Below the pieces are notes generated by a model. The model ran no database searches and had not been told where the DNA came from. It was given only the letters and a program-made list of their open reading frames with translations. Position numbers and translations under genes: made by a program. From the NCBI GenBank assembly GCA_035942035.1, contig DASZDK010000112.1, forward strand, positions 1-24,890: DNA of 24,890 nucleotides, given 5' to 3'. Numbering within the stretch: the stretch's first letter is position 1; each line of letters starts with the position of its first letter. Below are positions 16,095-24,002 of this stretch, piece after piece. Source of the stretch: JAHWJR01 sp035942035. Lineage in GTDB: Bacteria; Actinomycetota; Acidimicrobiia; Acidimicrobiales; CADCSY01.

Positions 16095-17606
16095 TCACTG
16101 TCGGCGCCGGCGGCGGTCGCTCGCCGAACCGAGGACTTCGCCGGCAAGCACACGTCCCACGCGAAGGGCGAAGCGAGCCAGCGATCGGCACTCCCCCAAG
16201 CTGAGGTCACCGGGCTCTTTCCGACCCAGGTTCACCGACCTCCAGTCGGCGCTGCGCACAGCATCCAGCGCGTCGTTGGCGTAGTCGACGGCCGGTTGAC
16301 CCACACCGGCACGACCGAGTCCGCCACCCAGCCACGCCCGGGTGCTGGCCCAGCCCAGCACGTAGTCGCTCTCGCGCATCCGCTCGCTCAGGAAGCCGCC
16401 GAACGTGCCGAAGAGCTCGCCGGCGAGTAGGCCCGGCACCTCTCGGCCGCTGTCGGGCGCCAGGAGCATGGGCGAGATCACCTCCGCCTGCACCCGTTCG
16501 TGACCCTCCATCCCCGACAACCGCAGCAACATGCGGCGAACGACCTCGGCAGCATCGCCGGATGCATCGTGAGCTCCGGCCACCTCGGCCATGACGGCCA
16601 GCGCCTCGCCCCCGAGCAGGGGCCCCAACCGGCTCGCCACCTCGTCGATGGACTGCAAGCGGGCGTTGTTGCGTGCCACACGTCGCAGGTCGTCGTACAG
16701 GGCCTGGGCGGGGAGGATGGCGAGGGCACGGCCGATGCCGGATGTCCAAGAGGGCGACGCCGACGAGTCACTCCAGCGGGAGCTGCCCGAGGGCCCTTCA
16801 CTGCGGGGGTCGACGACCAGGTGGAGACGAGTGCCCCCACCGTCGCCGGCCACCCGTCGGGCCGCGGCGAGCGTGCGGGCAACCGGCTCTGACGCCAGCA
16901 GCCCTCCGTCGGTGTACCAAAGGCACCCTGAGGACGGGAAGTTCGAAATGCCGTGCGCCCGGTAGGCCCCCTCATCCGCCGACCGGTTGAGCACCCGGGG
17001 TGCGAAGGCGCCGGGGTTCGCCGCCGATGCCAGTGCATGGTCGAGCGGGGCCCGGCCACGAGGCTCGAGCAGCTGTGCGGCACCGGCGCCCGGCTCCAGG
17101 TCGAAGGTGCTCCAGTCGACGTAGGTGGTGCCGGCGATGTCATGCCCGCCGACGCCTCGGATCGGGTAGCTCAGACCTTGGAGGTTGGTGAGGCTGACGT
17201 GGAGGGCAAGCGGTGCCTGATGTCGGGCCTCCACCCGGAGAACCGGTCGTCCGTACTCATCGTGCGGGTCGAGGACTTCGCCGATCCGGTCCCGCAAGCG
17301 GTCGTAGGTGAGGGGGCCGCCGGGCCCGTCGCCGCGGAGCAGGTCCAGTGTCACCCGCTCGACCCACGCCTGGTGAAGGACGGCGTCGGGATCGAGCCCC
17401 TCGAGGAGGCACTGGGCAGCGAAGAGAGCAACCAGCGATCCCGACGACGCTCCGCCCAAGGCGTCGACCACCACGGCTTCTCCTCTCCGGCCAAGCTCCT
17501 GGACGGCTACGAGCAGGGCAGCCACCGCACCGGCCTGATAGGCGCCGAGGGATGCGCCACCGGGAAGGGTGAGCGAGAGTCGCAGGGGGGGCCGCCGTTG
17601 CTCCAT
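16095..17606 (-). CDS. Patatin-like phospholipase
   Basis: Serine acyl hydrolase of 503 residues with the Ser-Asp dyad of the patatin family. The oxyanion-hole motif is GGASLGAYQAG at 16-26, the nucleophile is S54 in GGASSGS (GxSxG), and the catalytic aspartate is D233 in YTDGGL. The catalytic domain covers about 8-260. The remaining 240 residues form a helical C-terminal region of unknown role, longer than in minimal bacterial patatins. No signal sequence is seen, so it probably acts on membrane lipids from the cytoplasmic side. A perfect CTACCC/GGGTAG inverted repeat lies 9 bases upstream of the start. It is divergent from the cytochrome oxidase operon. Confidence 0.88.
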   Translation of the reverse strand: MEQRRPPLRLSLTLPGGASLGAYQAGAVAALLVAVQELGRRGEAVVVDALGGASSGSLVALFAAQCLLEGLDPDAVLHQAWVERVTLDLLRGDGPGGPLTYDRLRDRIGEVLDPHDEYGRPVLRVEARHQAPLALHVSLTNLQGLSYPIRGVGGHDIAGTTYVDWSTFDLEPGAGAAQLLEPRGRAPLDHALASAANPGAFAPRVLNRSADEGAYRAHGISNFPSSGCLWYTDGGLLASEPVARTLAAARRVAGDGGGTRLHLVVDPRSEGPSGSSRWSDSSASPSWTSGIGRALAILPAQALYDDLRRVARNNARLQSIDEVASRLGPLLGGEALAVMAEVAGAHDASGDAAEVVRRMLLRLSGMEGHERVQAEVISPMLLAPDSGREVPGLLAGELFGTFGGFLSERMRESDYVLGWASTRAWLGGGLGRAGVGQPAVDYANDALDAVRSADWRSVNLGRKEPGDLSLGECRSLARFALRVGRVLAGEVLGSASDRRRRRQ

Positions 17607-17614
17607 GGCCCCGT

Positions 17615-17631
17615 CTACCCGAAGTGGGTAG
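17615..17631. promoter_or_regulatory. Inverted repeat at the patatin gene start, candidate operator or leader hairpin
   Basis: CTACCC-GAAGT-GGGTAG is a perfect 6-5-6 inverted repeat starting 9 bases upstream of the patatin ATG. This is the space where a ribosome-binding site would lie, so either a repressor site or an RNA hairpin hindering translation is possible. Confidence 0.35.
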
Positions 17632-17714
17632 GGCGCACCGCCGCCGGCATGGAAAGGGCTGACTCCTCCGGTAGTAGCGATTCCCGCCCGAGCCGTTGCA
17701 GGAAACCCGACCGT

Positions 17715-17752
17715 GGGTACCTCTGGTGGCGTTGGTAGCAGCGTCGGGTACC
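17715..17752. repeat. Two GGGTACC direct repeats 31 bases apart
   Basis: GGGTACC occurs at 17715-17721 and 17746-17752 in the 228-base region between the divergent patatin and coxB genes. Each contains the palindrome GGTACC and is preceded by CGT. The 31-base period is close to three helical turns, as expected for a protein bound on one face of the DNA. Confidence 0.35.
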
Positions 17753-17817
17753 GGCGGCAAGGCCGATGTTGATCGGTCGCCGGCGGAGGAGAGTGCTCTC
17801 GCCGCTTCCCTCGCGAA

Positions 17818-17823
17818 TAGGTA
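17818..17823 (+). promoter_or_regulatory. Candidate -10 element of the cytochrome oxidase operon
   Basis: TAGGTA within GAATAGGTAACG lies 11 bases before the GTG at 17835. With transcription starting some 7 bases after the hexamer, the message would have a leader of only a few bases. This supports the GTG start over the upstream ATG at 17766. Confidence 0.4.
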
Positions 17824-17834
17824 ACGTCGCCCGC

Positions 17835-18770
17835 GTGAGGTTTGCTGCGTCGGGGGCCCTCGACCCCCGTGGCCCGGCGGCACGCGCCATCGCCGACCTG
17901 TGGTGGCTCATGCTCGGTCTCGGGGCCGCGACGTTCGTGGTCTTCGCCCTCGTGCTCGTCCGCGGGCTCCTCCGCGGCTCCGCCTCAGCCGACGACCCAG
18001 GCGACGAGCGTCCGGGCTGGCTGGTCCTGCTCGGCGGAGTCGCACTCCCAACTGTCGTGCTCACCATCGTGCTGGCATTCACGGTACGAACCATGCACAC
18101 GATCCCGAACGCGGCACCGGAGGGAACGCTCCAGATCGAAGTGATCGGGCACCAATGGTGGTGGGAGATCCGCTATCCGCAGCACGGGATCGTGACGGCC
18201 AACGAGGTGCACCTGCCCGTTGGCCGACCCGTCGAGTTCCTGCTCACCTCCGCCGACGTCATCCACAGCTTTTGGATTCCTCAGCTCGGCGGCAAGCTCG
18301 ACCTGCTCCCAGAAGACGTCAACACCCTCGTCCTCCAGTCGGACACGCCCGGCGTCTACCGCAGTCAGTGCGCCGAGTTCTGCGGGCTGCAGCACGCCAA
18401 GATGGGGCTACTCGCCATTGCCGAACCGGAAGAACGCTTCAGCGAGTGGTTGCAGCGGGAGCAAGCCCCGGCGAGGGCGACAGCATCGTCGTCTGCCGCA
18501 GCAGGCGGCCAGCAGTTGTTCGCTGACGTGGGGTGTACCTCGTGCCACACCGTCCGCGGCACGGCGGCCGACGGAACCGGGGGGCCCGACCTGACCCACT
18601 TCGCCAGCCGTCAGACGCTGGCCGCCGGGAGCCTCCCGAACACCCCTGAGCACCTGGAGGGCTGGGTCACCGACCCACATGCCATCAAGGAAGGAGTAGG
18701 GATGCCTGCCACCGAGCTGGACGAGGGGCAGAGGCGGGTGCTGATCCAGTACCTCGAAGGCCTTCGGTGA
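17835..18770 (+). CDS. coxB: Cytochrome c oxidase subunit II with fused cytochrome c domain (caa3 type)
   Basis: Subunit II takes electrons from cytochrome c through the dinuclear CuA centre and passes them to subunit I. From GTG 17835 it has 311 residues. Two membrane helices (about 20-45 and 62-85) precede the cupredoxin domain. WWWEIRYP marks the electron-entry tryptophan region, and the CuA ligands are H144 and C179-x3-C183-x3-H187-x2-M190. A C-terminal class I cytochrome c domain follows, with CTSCH (C234, C237, H238) and Met ligand M290 in VGMPA. This makes the enzyme caa3-like. No lipobox is seen. An in-frame ATG at 17766 would add 23 Arg-rich residues; the -10-like TAGGTA inside that stretch argues against it. 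Stop overlaps the next GTG. Confidence 0.93.
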   Translation: MRFAASGALDPRGPAARAIADLWWLMLGLGAATFVVFALVLVRGLLRGSASADDPGDERPGWLVLLGGVALPTVVLTIVLAFTVRTMHTIPNAAPEGTLQIEVIGHQWWWEIRYPQHGIVTANEVHLPVGRPVEFLLTSADVIHSFWIPQLGGKLDLLPEDVNTLVLQSDTPGVYRSQCAEFCGLQHAKMGLLAIAEPEERFSEWLQREQAPARATASSSAAAGGQQLFADVGCTSCHTVRGTAADGTGGPDLTHFASRQTLAAGSLPNTPEHLEGWVTDPHAIKEGVGMPATELDEGQRRVLIQYLEGLR

Positions 18771-21337
18771 GCGACGACGAGCCCGAGGAGGGGCCCGGAC
18801 GGCCGGGTTCCCCGAGGGCCACACCGTCCGTTGAACGGCCTTCCACCGACGAGGAACTGGCGTCTGAGTGGGCCGACCCGCCCGGATTGTGGGGTCGGCT
18901 TCGTGCCGTCCAGAACGACGCCATCGGGCAGCGCCTGCTGCTGACCGGCTTCTTCTTCCTCATTCTCGGCGGCAGTCTCGACTCGGTGGCCATGCGCCTC
19001 CAGCTGGCCCGTCCCGAGAGCGACCTCCTCAGTCCCCAGCTGTTCAACGAGCTCTTCACCAACCACGGGTCGGTGACGATGTTCCTCGTCATCCTGCCGA
19101 TCTTCGAAGGGTTCGCCATCCTCCTGCTGCCCTTCCTGCTGGGCACCCGAGAGATGCCCTTCCCTCGCCTCGGCGCCTTCGCGTACTACACGTTCCTCTT
19201 CGGCGGCTTGCTCTACTACAGCAGCACCCTCTTCCAGCTCGTCCCTGACGCCGGTTGGTTCGCCTACGCGCCGCTCAGCTCGAACGAATTCTCGCCAGGA
19301 CTCGCTCTCGACTTCTGGGTCCTGGGTCTGGGCGTCGCCGAGGTCGGCGCCATCGCCGCGGCTGGCGAGATCATCATCGGCATCCTGAAGATGCGTGCCC
19401 CGGGCATGACCCTCAGCCGACTTCCGCTGTTCGCCTGGGCCATGCTCGTGACCGCGTTCATGATCCTGTTCGCGTTCACGCCCCTCATCGTTGGCAGCCT
19501 GCTGCTCGAGCTGGACCGAGGGTTCCACACGCAGTTCTTCAACGTGGAGCAGGGCGGAAGCGTTCTGCTGTGGCAACACCTGTTCTGGATCTTCGGCCAC
19601 CCCGAGGTCTACATCCAGTTCCTCCCCGCCGCCGGCATCGTGTCGATGGTCCTGCCCGTCTTCGTCCGCCGCAAGATCGCCGGTTACACGTGGCTCGTCG
19701 GCGCGTTCGTCGCCATCGGCTTCCTGTCGTTCGGCCTGTGGGCGCACCACATGTTCGCGGTGGGACTGCCGCCGCTGGTCCTGAGCTTCTTTGCCGCCGC
19801 CAGCCTGGTGATCGGGATACCTGCAGGCGTGCAGATCTTCGCATGGCTGGCGACGCTCTGGTCGGGGAAGCCCGTGTGGAACACGGCGTTCCTGTTCGTC
19901 CTCGGTTTCCTCGTGATCTTCGTCATCGGGGGGATCACGGGGATCATGGTGGCCGCTGTGCCCTTCGACCTGCAGGCCCACGACACCTACTTCATCGTTG
20001 CCCACTTGCACTACGTCCTCATCGGTGGGGTGGGTTTTCCGATCTTCGCTGGCATCTACTACTGGTGGCCCAAGTACACCGGGCGGCTCCTCGATGAGCG
20101 GCTGGGCAAGTTGAGCTTCTGGCTCTTGTTCATCGGCGTCAACGTGACGTTCTTCCCCATGCACATCGTCGGCCTCCTCGGCATGCCGCGACGCGTCTAC
20201 ACCTACCCCTCCGGGCTGGGGTGGGAGATATGGAACATGATCTCCACAGCGGGCGTGTTCCTGATCGTGCCCGGCATCCTGTTGTTCATCGTCAACATCA
20301 TCTACAGCAAGCGCCGGGGCGCTCCTGCCGGTGCCAACCCGTGGGGTGGCGACACGCTCGAGTGGGCCGTTGCCTCGCCACCCCTCGACCACGGTTGGTC
20401 GGTTCTGCCGATCGTGCACAGCCGGCATCCGTTGTGGGACCAGCCCGCTGTGAGCGAGGGCGACGCGAAGCTCGAGCGGTTCGTCGAGGCGCTCGCACAG
20501 TGGCCGCTCCGGTGGCGAGCGGCGCTCATCGTGCGCACCACGGACGCGCTGCCAGAGGAGGTCTTCCGAGTGGCGGGGCCGTCCGTGTGGCCGTTCGTGA
20601 CCGCCATCGGGCTCGTCACCATCTTCGCCGCCGAGCTACTGAAGCTGCGCTTGGGGGCTCTGGCTGGAGCGCTGGTCGTGGTCGCCGGAGCGATCGGGTG
20701 GAACTGGCCCGAACGACCCCCCATCGACGAGGAGGAGGAGCTGGCGTTCGAGCGTGAGCATGGCGTTCCGGTCCGAGCCGGAGGTAGCGACGTGGTGGCG
20801 CAGTGGGGAATGGGACTGTCCATACTCTTCGTCGCCATCGCCTTCGCCAGCTTCTTGCTGACGTATTTCTACCTCCGGCTGGAGAACGACGTGTGGCCGC
20901 CCGCCGGCATCGCCCTGCCAGATGCACGACTGTTTGCGGTGAGCGCCGCTCTCGCCATCGCCGGCGTGGTTGCCGCCTATGTCGCGGTTCGGCGGATTCG
21001 TCTCGGTGACCACCGGGGACTTCGTCTGTCGCTCGGCGGCATGCTCGCCTTCGGTTCCGCGGCGATGGCGCTCCAGATCATCAGCTACTCCCGGCTCGGG
21101 TTCGGTGGTACCGACCACGCCTACGGCTCGATCTTCTTCACCCTGGGAGGGTTCTGCTTCGGAGTCCTCGGAGTGGCACTCATCATGGGGGCCATGACCC
21201 TCGTCTGGGGCTTCCGGCACGCCCTCACCCCGCGACGGCACGTCACCGCCTCGAACACGGCCCGGTTCTGGGCGGCGGCGGTCACCGTTTGGGTCATCGG
21301 CTTCTCCACGCTCTACCTCGGGCCCTACCTGACATGA
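18767..21337 (+). CDS. ctaD: Cytochrome c oxidase subunits I+III fusion
   Basis: Catalytic subunit of the terminal oxidase, reducing O2 to water and pumping protons, fused to subunit III; 856 residues. In the subunit I part (about 45-560), the ligands are all present: H100 in NHG (haem a), the cross-linked H278-P-E-V-Y282 pair, H327-H328 (CuB), and H413/H415 in HLH (haems a3 and a). E280 in HPEVY marks the A1-type D-channel. After a linker (about 540-600) and two extra helices, residues 680-856 carry subunit III features: FLLTYFYLRL, two helices, then HAYGSIFFTLGG. The I+III fusion is known from Thermus-type caa3 oxidases. GTG start within GTGA; its stop overlaps the next ATG in ATGA. Confidence 0.95.
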   Translation: MSDDEPEEGPGRPGSPRATPSVERPSTDEELASEWADPPGLWGRLRAVQNDAIGQRLLLTGFFFLILGGSLDSVAMRLQLARPESDLLSPQLFNELFTNHGSVTMFLVILPIFEGFAILLLPFLLGTREMPFPRLGAFAYYTFLFGGLLYYSSTLFQLVPDAGWFAYAPLSSNEFSPGLALDFWVLGLGVAEVGAIAAAGEIIIGILKMRAPGMTLSRLPLFAWAMLVTAFMILFAFTPLIVGSLLLELDRGFHTQFFNVEQGGSVLLWQHLFWIFGHPEVYIQFLPAAGIVSMVLPVFVRRKIAGYTWLVGAFVAIGFLSFGLWAHHMFAVGLPPLVLSFFAAASLVIGIPAGVQIFAWLATLWSGKPVWNTAFLFVLGFLVIFVIGGITGIMVAAVPFDLQAHDTYFIVAHLHYVLIGGVGFPIFAGIYYWWPKYTGRLLDERLGKLSFWLLFIGVNVTFFPMHIVGLLGMPRRVYTYPSGLGWEIWNMISTAGVFLIVPGILLFIVNIIYSKRRGAPAGANPWGGDTLEWAVASPPLDHGWSVLPIVHSRHPLWDQPAVSEGDAKLERFVEALAQWPLRWRAALIVRTTDALPEEVFRVAGPSVWPFVTAIGLVTIFAAELLKLRLGALAGALVVVAGAIGWNWPERPPIDEEEELAFEREHGVPVRAGGSDVVAQWGMGLSILFVAIAFASFLLTYFYLRLENDVWPPAGIALPDARLFAVSAALAIAGVVAAYVAVRRIRLGDHRGLRLSLGGMLAFGSAAMALQIISYSRLGFGGTDHAYGSIFFTLGGFCFGVLGVALIMGAMTLVWGFRHALTPRRHVTASNTARFWAAAVTVWVIGFSTLYLGPYLT

Positions 21338-21771
21338 CCGCTGGTGATGGCAACGTCGAGCCGACCGCCGCTGCGAGCCCAGAGGCCCGGCGACGGTTCC
21401 TCACCCTGGCCGGGCTGTTCCTCGCAGGTCCGTCGATCTGGATGGCCCACTTCTTCGCCGTCTACCTTCTCGCCGAGACGTTGTGCGTGGTCGACGTGAA
21501 CGCAGAGGTTCTCTCGCTGCCGCTCCTTTCGGCAGCGACCCTGCTGGCGACGGCACTGGCGGTCGTCGCCGCTGCCGTCACCACCCTTCTCGCTTACCGC
21601 CGGTGGCGCCGTACAGCCAGCGCCTCCTACGTCGCCGACGGCGACCGGTCGTCGGAAACGGAAGGCGAGCACGACGCCGAGATCGCTCTGGCCGGATTCC
21701 TGCTCGGAATCCTGTTCATCGTGGCCATCCTCTTCGTCGGCATGCCCGCCGCCGCCCTCGATCCGTGCTGA
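21334..21771 (+). CDS. Unidentified membrane protein in the oxidase operon
   Basis: A 145-residue protein with a hydrophilic start and three to four membrane segments (about 22-50, possibly two short helices; 65-88; 115-138). A polar, acidic loop (ASYVADGDRSSETEGEHDAE) lies before the last helix. Two cysteines, in LCVV and at the extreme C-terminal DPC, stand out. It lies between the oxidase catalytic subunit and ctaG, overlapping both (ATGA upstream, 7 bases downstream), so it is translated with them. Its place suggests a small accessory subunit or assembly factor, but I recognise no family. The ATG at 21334 is chosen for the overlap. Confidence 0.75.
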   Translation: MTAGDGNVEPTAAASPEARRRFLTLAGLFLAGPSIWMAHFFAVYLLAETLCVVDVNAEVLSLPLLSAATLLATALAVVAAAVTTLLAYRRWRRTASASYVADGDRSSETEGEHDAEIALAGFLLGILFIVAILFVGMPAAALDPC

Positions 21772-22658
21772 GTTCCACAACCGCTGCGCTCGCACACCAG
21801 GGAGAGGCGCTGGCTCCCCACGAGGTGTGGGGGGCGTGGAACGAGGACCCACTGCTCCTTCTCGGCATCACCGCGGCAGCTTTCCTCTACCTCCGCGGGT
21901 GGTCGCGCGGGAACCGGTGGCCAGAACACTGGCGCCAGCCACTCGGTGCTCTGGGGCTGGCCGCCTTGGCCTTGGCGGTGCTCTCACCCCTCGACGCTCT
22001 CGCCAACACGCTCGCTTCCGCCCACATGGTCCAGCACATACTCCTGATCCTCGTCGCGGGGCCGCTTCTGGTCGCCGGAGGAGTGTCGACCACGATGATG
22101 CGGGGGCTATCACCTTCACTTCGCCGGGCGACTCGGCGAGCAGCGCGAGCCTCCGGCGCTGACTCGGTGGTGCACACGCTGCGTCGACCGGTCCCAGCGT
22201 GGGTGCTACACGCTGGCGCCCTATGGCTCTGGCACAGTGCATATCTGTACGAGGCAGCCCTCGGCTCTCACTTCCTGCATGGGCTCGAACACCTGACGTT
22301 TATCGCGACAGCGCTGGTGTTCTGGTCGGCTGTGCTCAGTCCACGTGCGCATCGGAGGGTCCCGCGGGGAGTGGGCTTGCTACTGGTGTTCACCATGGCC
22401 CTCCAGGGGGTGCTCCTCTCGGCACTGCTCACCTTCGCGCCGACGCCCTGGTACGACGCCTACGCTGAGACCACCGAGGTGTGGGGCCTGGCTCCCCTCG
22501 CCGACCAGCAACTCGCCGGAGTGGCGATGTGGGTCCCCGGAGGACTGGTCTACCTCGGCATCGCGCTGGCGCTCCTCGCGGCCTGGTTCCGGGAGTCTGC
22601 GGCCACTCCTCACTCGCATCTCGATGACGCGGCCGCAACGTCGGCGCCATTCTCCTGA
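21765..22658 (+). CDS. ctaG: Cytochrome c oxidase assembly factor CtaG (caa3 type)
   Basis: A 297-residue polytopic membrane protein of the Caa3_CtaG family, needed for assembly of caa3 oxidases. Seven or so hydrophobic segments are visible. Conserved elements are the SPLDALANTLASAHMVQHILL block (near 72-92), WVLHAGALWLWHSAYLYEAAL, and the HGLEHLTFIATALVFW helix; the His residues in these are candidates for metal binding. A C-terminal HSHLDDA motif ends the protein. The start is a GTG at 21765 that overlaps the upstream stop. Presence next to coxB and the I+III fusion agrees with the caa3 assignment. It ends the operon. Confidence 0.9.
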   Translation: MLSSTTAALAHQGEALAPHEVWGAWNEDPLLLLGITAAAFLYLRGWSRGNRWPEHWRQPLGALGLAALALAVLSPLDALANTLASAHMVQHILLILVAGPLLVAGGVSTTMMRGLSPSLRRATRRAARASGADSVVHTLRRPVPAWVLHAGALWLWHSAYLYEAALGSHFLHGLEHLTFIATALVFWSAVLSPRAHRRVPRGVGLLLVFTMALQGVLLSALLTFAPTPWYDAYAETTEVWGLAPLADQQLAGVAMWVPGGLVYLGIALALLAAWFRESAATPHSHLDDAAATSAPFS

Positions 22659-22751
22659 GGCGCGCCATCGGCGACCCCGACGCGATGCGATCGACGTTCG
22701 GCGACGTCCGCTGCTGGTTGGGGGTGAGTTGAGCGACGATCCGGTCCTCGG

Positions 22752-22778
22752 GGCGACGTCGCCGCTCGTCGGTATTGT
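22752..22778 (+). promoter_or_regulatory. Candidate promoter of the amidase gene with overlapping palindrome
   Basis: TATTGT (22773-22778) fits a -10 element and lies 8 bases before the GTG at 22787, as for a leaderless message. A perfect 12-base palindrome, GGCGACGTCGCC (22752-22763), covers the expected -35 area and might be an operator. In such GC-rich DNA a palindrome of this size can also arise by chance. Confidence 0.35.
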
Positions 22779-22786
22779 CTGCCGAT

Positions 22787-23605
22787 GTGAACGGTGGCGC
22801 GAGCTTGACCCGGCGAGAGGCCCTTGTATTGGGAGGCGTGACGGTTGTCTCCGTCATGGCTGGCGGCGCAGCCATCGTCCGCCGGCGCACGCAACCGGAA
22901 ACGAGCGCACCAGCGACGACCACGAGCTCTGCGCCTTTGTCGTCCGCCACAACCACTACGGAGCCGATGGTGGCCGACGAGACCACGACGACAAGCACCA
23001 CCGCCCCGCCGGCCGCCCTGACGGTGGTGGACGTGTTGTGCCGGGAGTCGTGGGCGTCGGCGCCGGCCGGTGCCGGCATTCCCCATACGATTCGACAGAT
23101 CACGGTTCATCACAGCGCGACGCGCCTCGATGACAACCGGGACGTGGTCGACCACATCCGTGGGTACCAACGTGACCATCAAGAGTCGCGAGGGTGGGTC
23201 GACCTTGCCTACCACTACGTCATCGATGGGCGTGGCAATGTCTATGAGGCACGCTCGACTGACGTCGTCGGCGACACGTCGACGAACTACGACCCGACTG
23301 GCCACTTTCTCGCCATGTGCGACGGGAATTTCGAGGAGCAGGACGTTCCAGAACCGCAGTTCGACAGTTTGGCTCGACTGCTTGCGTGGGCCGTTCAGCA
23401 GCACGGCCTCACCGTCGAATCGATCTCTGGCCATCGTGATCACGCATCCACCGCGTGCCCCGGTCAGAAACTGTACGAGCGAGTACAGAGCCGTGAGTTG
23501 GCGCAACGGGTTCAGGCCCACCTCGCTGTCGGACCCGTGGAGCGGCGTCTGGTCTGCGGCGCCGAGGCGGGACACCGGATAGATGCGATCCAGGCAGGCG
23601 CATGA
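22787..23605 (+). CDS. Tat-exported N-acetylmuramoyl-L-alanine amidase / PGRP domain protein
   Basis: Zinc amidase of the amidase_2/peptidoglycan-recognition family, cleaving the lactyl-amide bond between MurNAc and the stem peptide. From GTG 22787 it has 272 residues. A twin-arginine signal (SLTRREALVLGG, R9-R10, then a hydrophobic stretch) directs export. A Thr/Ser-rich linker (about 37-75) leads to the domain (about 80-240). Zinc-site residues are H108 or H109 in TVHHS and H216 in SGHRDH, followed by C224-PG. DLAYHYVIDGRGNVYEAR is the typical core. A TTG at 22775 could start an alternative form, but the -10-like TATTGT overlaps it, so GTG is preferred. The gene stands alone after the oxidase operon. 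Confidence 0.88.
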   Translation: MNGGASLTRREALVLGGVTVVSVMAGGAAIVRRRTQPETSAPATTTSSAPLSSATTTTEPMVADETTTTSTTAPPAALTVVDVLCRESWASAPAGAGIPHTIRQITVHHSATRLDDNRDVVDHIRGYQRDHQESRGWVDLAYHYVIDGRGNVYEARSTDVVGDTSTNYDPTGHFLAMCDGNFEEQDVPEPQFDSLARLLAWAVQQHGLTVESISGHRDHASTACPGQKLYERVQSRELAQRVQAHLAVGPVERRLVCGAEAGHRIDAIQAGA

Positions 23606-23617
23606 CCCAATTCGGGT
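23603..23617 (+). terminator. Hairpin at the end of the amidase gene
   Basis: GACCC-AATTC-GGGTC forms a perfect 5-bp stem beginning within the stop codon of the amidase. A second GC-rich pairing (CCGCC near 23620 with GGGCGGG near 23650) could enlarge it. There is no T-run. Between here and 23744 I see no gene. Confidence 0.3.
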
Positions 23618-23744
23618 CGCCCGCCTCGCCGAGCAGGTGATTATGCCGCCGGGGGCGGGCCAATCTCGCGAGTGACGGGCCTAGGGACTGCAGAGGCGTG
23701 GTGTGGCCAGGGTTCAGCAGATGGTGTTGCTGCGACCTTCTGCG

Positions 23745-24002
23745 TCACCGAAGCGCCTCGTCGATCTGGCGACGGAGATCCTGGGAGAGGGAGGGCATCA
23801 CGTCGTCTTCTGCTCGGACCCGGGCCAGCAGCGCCTCGAGCTTCTGGGCGCGCTCGTGTTGGGCTCGGGCGTAGGCGGGGAGGCCTTGCTTCGCCAAGGC
23901 CACCTCCGGGACATCGTCCGCATCGGCACGAGTGGAGGACCACACCAGCCACAAGCCCAGCGCCAGGAGCGCGAGGACGAACACCAGCAGCAGGAGCCTC
24001 AT
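23745..24002 (-). CDS. Small single-pass membrane protein with helical tail, partner of the SPFH lipoprotein
   Basis: An 85-residue protein that begins MRLLLLVFVLALLALGLWLVW, an N-terminal membrane anchor or uncleaved signal. A charged, mostly helical remainder follows (YARAQHERAQKLEALLARVRAEDD) with heptad-like leucines and alanines that suggest a coiled coil. It starts at ATG 24002, and its first bases overlap the stop of the SPFH gene (ATGA), so the two are translated together. No family recognised. The shared helical, Ala-rich character suggests it binds the SPFH protein, but this is inference. Confidence 0.65.
   Translation of the reverse strand: MRLLLLVFVLALLALGLWLVWSSTRADADDVPEVALAKQGLPAYARAQHERAQKLEALLARVRAEDDVMPSLSQDLRRQIDEALR

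Noticed and set aside
17766..17834. Upstream ATG start for coxB
   Set aside because: It would add an Arg-rich stretch without family likeness, and a -10-like TAGGTA lies inside it just before the GTG at 17835. It remains possible.
18611..20428. 605-codon minus-strand open frame
   Set aside because: It lies antisense to the cytochrome oxidase genes and encodes a Glu/Asp/Gln/His-rich, non-globular sequence, the typical mirror of hydrophobic codons. The plus strand has every oxidase ligand.
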